35,378 bases of DNA from NCBI GenBank assembly GCA_903850735.1, contig CAINMN010000329.1, forward strand, positions 1 through 35,378. The letters run 5' to 3'. The translations under genes and the position numbers were made by a program. Positions 1-7,244 of the stretch are shown here, piece after piece. The stretch comes from an uncultured Burkholderiales bacterium. Lineage in GTDB: Bacteria; Pseudomonadota; Gammaproteobacteria; Burkholderiales; Burkholderiaceae_C. The notes under the pieces were generated by a model that saw only the letters and a program-made list of their open reading frames with translations, made no database searches and was not told the origin of the DNA. The number at the start of each line of letters is the position of its first letter. Position 1 is the first letter of the stretch.

Positions 1-492
1 ATAAACCAAATCTTTACCTTCATCGGGATAGCACTGATCAGTCTTTTCTATTTGCGACAAGCAAGGAGGACGACGATTTGAGTACCAGAAATCAAATTTT
101 GCAGGTGATGTCAGTCTGTTCCTTTCTCGCCAGATTTCGTCTCTAAAAATGTACCCATCCCAATCTGCTTTAACGCCAACACTGTGCAGATAGCTAATTG
201 AAAACTTTTTCTGTTTGGGCATTTTTGAAACCCAGTTATCACCAAAAATCATAAATTCAGTGTTCGGCAAATCAATTAAATTTTCATCAGACGTAATGAT
301 CAGATCGAAATTGCTGTGATACTTTCGCACCTCCGTTGAAGACCATTTAAGCGGCGTAGGCTCTGCTGTATGAATTAAAACTCTGAAATTCTTAGGGTCT
401 GGAACCGCTCTTGGAAAGCAATGATGAATCTCGCATGAAAATTCAAAATTGAACTGAAAATCAGGGAATCCGAAATTTATACTGGGTTGCAT
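1..492 (-). CDS. Partial CDS (3' end outside window), putative glycosyltransferase (GT10/fucosyltransferase-like)
   Basis: Not in the ORF track. Reverse translation from ATG at 492 is open to the window edge: MQPSINFGFPDFQFNFEFSCEIHHCFPRAVPDPKNFRVLIHTAEPTPLKWSSTEVRKYHSNFDLIITSDENLIDLPNTEFMIFGDNWVS... Same strand and spacing as the two upstream glycosyltransferases. Confidence 0.65.
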   Translation of the reverse strand, partial: MQPSINFGFPDFQFNFEFSCEIHHCFPRAVPDPKNFRVLIHTAEPTPLKWSSTEVRKYHSNFDLIITSDENLIDLPNTEFMIFGDNWVSKMPKQKKFSISYLHSVGVKADWDGYIFRDEIWRERNRLTSPAKFDFWYSNRRPPCLSQIEKTDQCYPDEGKDLVY

Positions 493-525
493 TTTTAAAT
501 CTATGAATTTATTGCTTTATACGGA

Positions 526-1401
526 TTAAATCGACATGATTTCACCTTGCAGGGCAGCCAGACTGTCCTTTTGCATGAGCGCCGCCAAGGCTGTTGCGTC
601 CATGGCGTAGCAATAACGGCCAATTCGCTGCGGTATGGTGATGATTCGCATGCCACAAAGCTCCGCCTCAATGACCTTGACGCAGAAAGAGTCAAAAAAA
701 TTGGGGATGTGAATCAATGCTTCATATTGATTGAAAAGCTCCGGGACACGGCTTCGCGGGACTTCCTCGATATAGATGTTGCCTGAGTCGATAATTTTAT
801 TCAGTAGCTCGCTTGACTCTAATTTGCCGCAAAAAGTGATTTGTTGGCTGATATTGGCATCTTTTTGGTAGGCAAGGATTTCGTTGATGCCCCTGATTTC
901 TGAAATCGGCCCAAGATAAATAATGCCTGCACGGGTCGGTATGTTTTGGTTGAAGAATTGCGTCAGATTGATCGGTGGTGGAATGACGCGGTCGTCAGCC
1001 CGTTGATGGATGCGGTGGTAATACTGCTTTTGGGTTTCAGAAATATAAAAATTCTTGTGTGAATTTTTCAGTAAATTTTTGATCAGCGTGTATTCATTTC
1101 GTGATTCTGGATTTTCAACGTAGCAACAGGGCAATATATCGTGCCTGAACACAATATAGGGCGTCCCGCAGTTTGTGAGGTGTTCGATTTGCTGAACACT
1201 CAAGAAGGGCAAATTGGCCAAAAACAAAATGTCGAATGCATCCCTTTCAAGCAGGGACCAATCGTTTCTGTTCGGATTGATGCCGATGTAGGTGACGCTG
1301 TGCCCAGCTTCCTGCAGAAAATGGATGATGTAGTCATTGACCAGAGCCGCACCGCCCAAATATTCCGAGCAATCGTAGTCATTGATAAAGGCGATTCTCA
1401 T
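526..1401 (-). CDS. Glycosyltransferase (GT4-like)
   Basis: 291 aa; MRIAFINDYDCSEYLGGAALVNDYIIHFLQEAGHSVTYIG N-terminus and late PELFNQYEALIHIPNFFDSFCVKVIEAELCGMRII motif typical of GT-B retaining glycosyltransferases. Starts 1 bp after the stop of the upstream gene. Confidence 0.8.
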   Translation of the reverse strand: MRIAFINDYDCSEYLGGAALVNDYIIHFLQEAGHSVTYIGINPNRNDWSLLERDAFDILFLANLPFLSVQQIEHLTNCGTPYIVFRHDILPCCYVENPESRNEYTLIKNLLKNSHKNFYISETQKQYYHRIHQRADDRVIPPPINLTQFFNQNIPTRAGIIYLGPISEIRGINEILAYQKDANISQQITFCGKLESSELLNKIIDSGNIYIEEVPRSRVPELFNQYEALIHIPNFFDSFCVKVIEAELCGMRIITIPQRIGRYCYAMDATALAALMQKDSLAALQGEIMSI

Positions 1402-1402
1402 G

Positions 1403-2536
1403 TTATTTTGTGAACATGAGATCCCGCAACATCTTGCTGCAGTCTTGCCAGGTACTCAGCGCGGGCTGTGACGGCCGGGTCGACTTTTGCCCAACAATTT
1501 GCAGGACTTCACACAGTTGATCGAAACGAGGCTCAATGTATGCGTTGACCGGGATCTCATCTTTGAGCCTGGCATTGGTGTGAAGTTGGCCCTCAATGAG
1601 ATGGTTATGTTCTGGCAATACAAAGTCTTTCGTTGCGCCTTCTTGGGTGACGATGACAGGGGTATGGCACTGCTGTGCTTCGTGCACAGGAAGGTTGTAG
1701 CCCTCTGCACGATAAGGCGATACATAAGCGTCTGAGACATTGTAGAGAGCGTTCAATTCATGCAGACTCAGATTCATGGGAATCATGGTGATGGCATTGA
1801 TCAGGTCATCGGACAGCAGTTTGCTTTCCCTGAGCGTTTGGTAAATGAACTCTTCTGTATTGAGGGTGTATGTATTTCTCTGGTCCTTGAGAATGAGGCG
1901 CAAGTTTTTGCGCGACTGTCGCGCGATTGCGAATGCCCTGATGAGCAAATCCATGCCTTTGGCCCAATGTTGGGTGCCCACATTCAGCAGGATCACGTCG
2001 TTGTCGTTAAATCCCAGTGCCTTGCGCTGCTGCGCAATGATGTCTGGCGACAGCGGGTGAAAATAAGAGACGTCAGCGCTGTGCGGCACCACGTGCAGAA
2101 TGTCACCGGGTATCCCATTGGCCAATAATCTTTCTTGGCTCCAGCGGCTGGGCGTGGCAATGAACCCACCTTGATCGCGCAGCGCAGCTGTTGCCTGCAG
2201 GTTGACGGTCGTGACGTCGAGTCCGAACTCTGTCACCATGAAGATTCCGGTCCGCTTACCAGGAACGGGCGTCAAATTAAAGGGTGAATGAATGCGGAAG
2301 AGGGCATCAAAATCGGGCAGTGGCTTTAAATCGTCAATGATGGCTTGATCCTTTTCCGTCAAGCCTGCGGGATTTTTGTGCTTTCCCCAGCTTTCAAAAA
2401 AATAAGGCGTGTCCACATGCCCTAATTCAATCGTGGGATCGCTTGCCCAGGCCAGCAACTGAAATTGGTTGACCAGTGCGTATGAATGGCTGATACCCCG
2501 CCACCCCTCAACTTGAAGTCTTAATTTAGGGACCAT
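1403..2536 (-). CDS. Glycosyltransferase family 1/4 protein
   Basis: 377 aa; LLNVGTQHWAKGMDLLIRAFAIARQ ... LYNVSDAYVSPYRAEGYNLPVHEAQQCHTPVIVT matches the GT4 C-terminal donor-binding pattern. Confidence 0.85.
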   Translation of the reverse strand: MVPKLRLQVEGWRGISHSYALVNQFQLLAWASDPTIELGHVDTPYFFESWGKHKNPAGLTEKDQAIIDDLKPLPDFDALFRIHSPFNLTPVPGKRTGIFMVTEFGLDVTTVNLQATAALRDQGGFIATPSRWSQERLLANGIPGDILHVVPHSADVSYFHPLSPDIIAQQRKALGFNDNDVILLNVGTQHWAKGMDLLIRAFAIARQSRKNLRLILKDQRNTYTLNTEEFIYQTLRESKLLSDDLINAITMIPMNLSLHELNALYNVSDAYVSPYRAEGYNLPVHEAQQCHTPVIVTQEGATKDFVLPEHNHLIEGQLHTNARLKDEIPVNAYIEPRFDQLCEVLQIVGQKSTRPSQPALSTWQDCSKMLRDLMFTK

Positions 2537-2601
2537 AGGTTCTTTGAAATCTCATTTGTAGAGGCTACCGCAATCCTGATAAGGGATCTTGGGGTCATCT
2601 T

Positions 2602-2618
2602 AAGCAATTCACATGCCC
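2602..2618 (-). promoter_or_regulatory. Putative sigma54 (-24/-12) promoter of the glycosyltransferase operon
   Basis: Minus strand reads GGGCATGTGAATTGCTT: GG-N10-GC spacing and TTGCTT -12 box, about 66 nt upstream of the ATG at 2536. Confidence 0.6.
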
Positions 2619-2639
2619 TGAAACTTTGACACTTGTTCT

Positions 2640-2651
2640 ATCTGCGCAGAT
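2640..2651. promoter_or_regulatory. Perfect 12-bp palindrome between divergent sigma54 promoters (candidate activator site)
   Basis: ATCTGCGCAGAT is its own reverse complement. It lies between the minus-strand promoter at 2602-2618 and the plus-strand promoter at 2707-2722. Confidence 0.4.
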
Positions 2652-2706
2652 CCGCCCCTTCAGCGCTTTGTGATGCCTTTGCCGTGTTGAAGTGGCTCTG
2701 ACGAGC

Positions 2707-2722
2707 TGGCACGGCCTTTGCT
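2707..2722 (+). promoter_or_regulatory. Putative sigma54 promoter of the TPR-like gene
   Basis: TGGCACGGCCTTTGCT matches TGGCACR-N4-TTGCW with exact GG-N10-GC spacing. Confidence 0.75.
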
Positions 2723-2787
2723 CAAGTCGACTCACCCGGCCCATTTCTATGAGCCTCAGTCAACTTTCCGTCACTTCAGGAGCATCC

Positions 2788-3252
2788 ATGTCCCTTCTAC
2801 AAGAACTGATGAACCAGGCCGCAACCGGCAGCCTTTTGCAGCCTCATCTGATCAGCCGCTTCTCGGCCGCCGAAATTCGCGAGTCCATCCAGCAGTTGGT
2901 GGCTACCGAGCAAATTGACCTGGCCTATGCCTTGGGCGACGCGGGCATGAGCCTCTATCCGAAGAGCGAGGACATGCTGGCCATCAATGGCCTGCTGTCC
3001 ATCATGCGCCAAGACTGGCAGCAGGCGGTAGACCTGCTGGAGGAATTGACACAGTTGCAAGGCGAGCAGACCCAGCCCTTCACCTACGTGATGTTGGTGC
3101 GCGCTCTGCGTTGCAACCTGGAGCCGGCGCGCGCGCTGGAAGCGGTTCGCCAAGGCCTGAAGGCCTACCCGGACCAACTCGAGTTGGTGGCTGAAAGTCT
3201 CGCTTTGGATGACTTCAGCGACGCCATGTCTTCAACGGGCCAGTCCCACTAA
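2788..3252 (+). CDS. Small TPR-like helical protein, flagellar-locus associated
   Basis: Start at 2788 (SD AGGAG) preferred over track start 2692, because the sigma54 promoter at 2707 lies inside the longer ORF. MSLLQELMNQAATGSLLQPHLISRFSAAEIRESIQQLVATEQIDLAYALGDAGMSLYPKSEDMLAINGLLSIMRQDWQQAVDLLEEL... reads as TPR-like helices. Confidence 0.75.
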   Translation: MSLLQELMNQAATGSLLQPHLISRFSAAEIRESIQQLVATEQIDLAYALGDAGMSLYPKSEDMLAINGLLSIMRQDWQQAVDLLEELTQLQGEQTQPFTYVMLVRALRCNLEPARALEAVRQGLKAYPDQLELVAESLALDDFSDAMSSTGQSH

Positions 3253-3389
3253 CCGGCAATAAAGTGAGCAGCGGCAAGCGGCAACCCTTTGCCTCTCTAG
3301 CTGACACAACCTTGCCGCCCCTCTGTTTTATGCAAGCGCCACTCGGTCAAATCACGGAAAAAACTGTGAAGATCATGTCGACAAATATC

Positions 3390-3406
3390 TGGCACGCGCT
3401 TTGCTT
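3390..3406 (+). promoter_or_regulatory. Sigma54 promoter of the flagellin gene
   Basis: TGGCACGCGCTTTGCTT, full match to TGGCACR-N4-TTGCW, 47 nt before the flagellin ATG. Confidence 0.85.
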
Positions 3407-3452
3407 GAATGTGTTCATAGTTTGATCGACCGAGAAGGTCAGGAGAAAACCC

Positions 3453-6400
3453 ATGGCAGTTATCAATACCAACGTTAAAGCGCTGTTCTCTCAGGCAGCA
3501 CTGGCTTCTACTGGACGGTCTCAGACCGTCGCGATGCAGCAATTGTCGACAGGCAAGCGCATCAACTCTGCTCGCGATGATGCAGCCGGGATGGCCATTG
3601 CCACCCGCATGACGCATCAGATTCGCAGCTTGAACCAGGCGGTGCGCAATGCGGGCGATGCTGTCAGCATGATTCAAACCGCGGAAGGCGCGACCAACCA
3701 GATCACCGACATGCTGTTGCGCATGCGTGAACTCGCGATCCAGGCGGCCAACGACACCAACTCCAATGATCAGCGCAGCTACTTGGATCTGGAATTCCAA
3801 CAGCTGAAGAAGCAGATCGTTCAGATCTCGGAAAACACCGATTGGAACGGCTTCCCCTTGCTCAACGGCACGGCCGGTGAAATCGTCGGGCCGCTGCCGG
3901 TCTACAAGGCAACGGGTAACGGTTTGTACGACGGCACCATCACCAATGCGGTGACGGAAGGGTCGGCCATCACGACCGTCGGTGGTGCAACCATCACCGC
4001 CACAGGCACAGGTACCTTGGCGAAAGCCGGGCATTTGGAAGTCAACCTGGATGCAGCAGTCGTTGATGGCGATGAGGGCACGGCCACCTTGCGTTTGGAA
4101 GATGGCAGCGTGGTGACCCTGGATTACACCGTGGTGAACAATGATTCCAGCAAGCCGACCATTCTTCGCTTCAAGGACACGTTGCTGACCGATGGCGATG
4201 GCACGTTCGACCTGGTGACGAACACAGCCAACGGCTACAACGCCGCCCAGGTGGTGTCCGTGGATATTGGCCGCAGCTTCAAAACAGTTCAGCCGATCAA
4301 ATCCAACGACGTCATCATCAACGGCATTGGCGTGCCCCTGGCCTTGGCCAAAAATGACACGATTTCTCCGCAAGACAGTGGCAATGCCATTTCCAGCGCC
4401 ATGTCGCGTGCAGCGGCGATCAACGAAGTTTATGGCCTGACGGGCGTTCGCGCTGTGGTTCAGAAAACTGAAATGAGCGGTGCGGCCATGTCGGGCGACG
4501 CGATTCTGACGGGAACCAGCTCTGGCACCGTGACCATCAACGGCTACACCTCGGCCAAGTTCACCACCGTCGAGAACAACACACGCTCATCGCGTGAAGA
4601 GGTGGTCAAGGCCATCAACATGATTTCGGAACTGACGGGCGTGGTGGCCAAAGACACCGGCCTGGACCAAAAAGGCATTGAGCTCACCGCCGCCGATGGC
4701 CGCAACATTGAAATTGCCTTCAATACCAGCGACAGCACAGTCGCAGATTTTTCATCGCGCACTGGCCTCAAGCAGGGGTTGCAAATTGGCACCTATTCGC
4801 TCGAGTCCAAAGTAGAAACCGATGTCAAGATCACTTCTTCTGAGAGCGGCGTGATTGAGCGCGCAGGTTTGCGCGTCGGTGACTTCACCGAAAACATCAC
4901 ACGCATGTCGACCTTGGAGCGTCCTAAAGTTGAGCCGCCGGTGGCACAGATCTCCGTGGTGGACTACAGCGGCGACCCCGACGGTGACGTCACGGTGGTG
5001 GTCAATGGCGAGTCCTTCACGGTGAGCCAAGGAACGGCGAACAGCGTCTCGACGGCACTGCGGAACGCCATCAATCTCAAGAGCGACAAGCTGCAAGTCA
5101 GCGCCTCGGTGGGGGCGAGCAACGAATTGGTTTTGACGTCGACCGTTGAAGGCGTGCCTTTCACCTTGAGTGGCACCATCGATGGCGCACAAACCATGGA
5201 ATTGAGCACGCCGGTGGCCAACACGCCGCGTGCCGACCGTGCCCTCAAGCACGGCGACCTGGTCATCAATGGCGTGGAAATTCCAGGCAGCATTGAAACA
5301 GGCGATGTGTATTCGCAGGAAGTCGCCAACAGCAGCAACCGCGCCAGCAGCGCCATTGCCATTGCCGATGCGATCAACTCCAAGACTGAAATCACAGGCG
5401 TCAAGGCGGTGGCGAACTCGGCCGTCATGTCGGCGACCTCTGCGGTCAACACCAAGCTACCTGCTTCAGGCTATTACTCTATTTTCGTGAACGGCCATCA
5501 GGTGACCGTTTACTTGAGCCAAAACGAAACCGCCGATGAGCGTCTGAACAACATCATCAGTGCCTTCAAAAAGCAAGAAGGCCAACACGGCGTCGAGGCC
5601 AGCAAGAACGCCATGGGCGGCTTGAGGCTGGAAACCAAGGACGGACGCAACCTCTCCACATGGTTTGACTCCACACAGCTGGATGAAGACAACAATGTGC
5701 AGTCCATCACGGCCAGCATGTTTGGCTTGCAGTCTGGTACGGCAGTGCCCCAAACCACCACCGTCACCCTGGGTGGCGGAATGGCGGTGGGCGACAAAGT
5801 CAGCTTCAAGATCAACAGCACTGTGGTGGAAGTGGAGGCGCCTACAGCCAACGACCCTGACGCCTTGGCTGCAGCGTTTCAGACCGCCATCGGGCGCACC
5901 GGACTCGATGACCTGGGCATCACGGTGTCTGTGACGGACAACGTCATCACCTTGGAATCCGAAACCAACGCTTTCGAGGTGGGGACGGTCGTCACGGAAA
6001 ATAGCCTGACCTCGGTCACCATTGCATCACAAGCTGGTGATCCTGCAGAAACTGTCACTCCCGTGGCCAGCGACGTCTTGGGTTACCCCGATGCCGACGC
6101 CACCTGGGATGGCGCCAAAACCCAATACGGCAGCGTGACGCTGATTTCGGAGAAGAAATTCACCATCGAGTCAGGAACCAACGGCCAAGGCGCCAGCTCC
6201 AACCTGAACGCTTTGGGCTTCATCGAAGGCACCTACGGTGGTCGTTCTGCCGCCGACCTCTCGCCCCCGCGCGTGGGTCGCATGAACTTCCAGGTGGGCC
6301 CGAGCGCGAGCCAAGTGATTTCTTTCGACCTCGCCGACTTCGGCAAGTCCGGCCCCATCACGCAGGAAATCACCTGGGACGTGGACCTGGACCCCATGAA

Positions 6401-6773
6401 GCCGGGTGACACCGTTCCGACACCCGGCACGGCCAACCCGATTCACAACGGCAAGCCGCTGACCCGCAGCTTCATCACCTCCAAAGAGTCTGCGCTGGAA
6501 GTGCTGAACAAGCTGGATGTGACGATGGACCGCGTGAACGCCACCCGTGCCACCATGGGTGCGGTGATGAACCGCCTGGACCATGTGATCACCAACTTGA
6601 CCAATGTGTCCATGAACCTGTCTGCATCGCGCAGCCAGATTGAGGACGCAGACTACGCCTCCGCCAGTACCGAGCTGGCCAAGACGCAGATCATGCAGCA
6701 GGCGGCCACGGCTGTGCTGGCGCAAGCCAACACCAGCCAGCAGTCGGTGCTGAAACTGCTGCAAGGCGGTTGA
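3453..6773 (+). CDS. fliC: Very large flagellin (1106 aa) with expanded central D2/D3 region
   Basis: Canonical flagellin N-terminus (MAVINTNVKALFSQAAL...LSTGKRINSARDDAAGMAIATRM) and C-terminus (SRSQIEDADYASASTELAKTQIMQQAATAVLAQANTSQQSVLKLLQGG), with about 800 aa of variable insert in between. Confidence 0.95.
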   Translation: MAVINTNVKALFSQAALASTGRSQTVAMQQLSTGKRINSARDDAAGMAIATRMTHQIRSLNQAVRNAGDAVSMIQTAEGATNQITDMLLRMRELAIQAANDTNSNDQRSYLDLEFQQLKKQIVQISENTDWNGFPLLNGTAGEIVGPLPVYKATGNGLYDGTITNAVTEGSAITTVGGATITATGTGTLAKAGHLEVNLDAAVVDGDEGTATLRLEDGSVVTLDYTVVNNDSSKPTILRFKDTLLTDGDGTFDLVTNTANGYNAAQVVSVDIGRSFKTVQPIKSNDVIINGIGVPLALAKNDTISPQDSGNAISSAMSRAAAINEVYGLTGVRAVVQKTEMSGAAMSGDAILTGTSSGTVTINGYTSAKFTTVENNTRSSREEVVKAINMISELTGVVAKDTGLDQKGIELTAADGRNIEIAFNTSDSTVADFSSRTGLKQGLQIGTYSLESKVETDVKITSSESGVIERAGLRVGDFTENITRMSTLERPKVEPPVAQISVVDYSGDPDGDVTVVVNGESFTVSQGTANSVSTALRNAINLKSDKLQVSASVGASNELVLTSTVEGVPFTLSGTIDGAQTMELSTPVANTPRADRALKHGDLVINGVEIPGSIETGDVYSQEVANSSNRASSAIAIADAINSKTEITGVKAVANSAVMSATSAVNTKLPASGYYSIFVNGHQVTVYLSQNETADERLNNIISAFKKQEGQHGVEASKNAMGGLRLETKDGRNLSTWFDSTQLDEDNNVQSITASMFGLQSGTAVPQTTTVTLGGGMAVGDKVSFKINSTVVEVEAPTANDPDALAAAFQTAIGRTGLDDLGITVSVTDNVITLESETNAFEVGTVVTENSLTSVTIASQAGDPAETVTPVASDVLGYPDADATWDGAKTQYGSVTLISEKKFTIESGTNGQGASSNLNALGFIEGTYGGRSAADLSPPRVGRMNFQVGPSASQVISFDLADFGKSGPITQEITWDVDLDPMKPGDTVPTPGTANPIHNGKPLTRSFITSKESALEVLNKLDVTMDRVNATRATMGAVMNRLDHVITNLTNVSMNLSASRSQIEDADYASASTELAKTQIMQQAATAVLAQANTSQQSVLKLLQGG
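4302..4778 (+). repeat. Flagellin internal module A
   Basis: SNDVIINGIGVPL...LTGVRAVV...SGTVTINGY...LTGVVAKD...GIELTAADGRN...GLKQG; pairs with 5250-5738. Confidence 0.6.
5250..5738 (+). repeat. Flagellin internal module A' (diverged copy of A)
   Basis: HGDLVINGVEIPG...ITGVKAVA...SGYYSIFVNGH...HGVEASKN...GLRLETKDGRN...GLQSG aligns in order with module A. Confidence 0.6.
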
Positions 6774-6820
6774 TCGCGCGGGCTGAAGTGTCAGCACAGT
6801 GACGTCCAGGAGATTTCATC

Positions 6821-7099
6821 ATGCCTGCGGTGCCACTGGCTGACCTTCGTGACGCCCCTTCAGGGGGGCCCAACTGTTGGCAATGCCGTTATTTCGGCAT
6901 CAGCTGGGATACAGCACGCCCCTACAGTTGCCGGCTCATGGGCTTCAAATCCAAGGTGCTGCCCAGCATTGAGGTGCTGCGCGCGGATGGCCAGGTGTGC
7001 CGTGGCTTCATCGCCAAAATGCCGGCTGTTGCATCTTCTGCGCAGGTTGCCATGGCCAAACCCTCGGCAAAACCGTCAACCCGCATCTGGGAAGCATGA
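6821..7099 (+). CDS. Small four-cysteine protein, possible metal-binding
   Basis: SD AGGAG upstream of ATG; CWQCRYFGISWDTARPYSCRLMGFKSKVLPSIEVLRADGQVCRGF with C-x2-C...C...C pattern. Confidence 0.75.
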   Translation: MPAVPLADLRDAPSGGPNCWQCRYFGISWDTARPYSCRLMGFKSKVLPSIEVLRADGQVCRGFIAKMPAVASSAQVAMAKPSAKPSTRIWEA

Positions 7100-7158
7100 A
7101 GCAGGGCTGTCGAGTTTTCGTCTGAATAATCAAATTAAACTAAATTTATCTGAATTCT

Positions 7159-7185
7159 GAGTATTTAAAGAATTCATAAGTACTC
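7159..7185. promoter_or_regulatory. Imperfect inverted repeat upstream of the activator promoter
   Basis: GAGTATTT-AAAGAATTCAT-AAGTACTC, 7 of 8 arm positions complementary, in an AT-rich intergenic just upstream of the -24/-12 element. Confidence 0.35.
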
Positions 7186-7195
7186 AAAATAAACA

Positions 7196-7212
7196 TGGCA
7201 TAACGTTTGCTT
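7196..7212 (+). promoter_or_regulatory. Putative sigma54 promoter of the sigma54 activator / fliE operon
   Basis: TGGCATAACGTTTGCTT: GG-N10-GC with TTTGCTT -12 box, 33 nt before the CDS start at 7245. Confidence 0.75.
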
Positions 7213-7244
7213 TTCAGTCTTACCTTTATTACAGGCTGATCAAC

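Noticed and set aside
2692-2787. N-terminal extension of the TPR-like ORF in the track
   Set aside because: The sigma54 promoter at 2707-2722 is inside it; ATG 2788 has the better SD.
3428-3440. GACC-GAGAA-GGTC hairpin in the flagellin 5' leader
   Set aside because: Only a 4-bp stem; not enough to claim a riboregulator.
3297-4373. 358-aa minus-strand ORF over the flagellin 5' region
   Set aside because: Covers the sigma54 promoter and conserved flagellin N-terminus; composition is a coding shadow.
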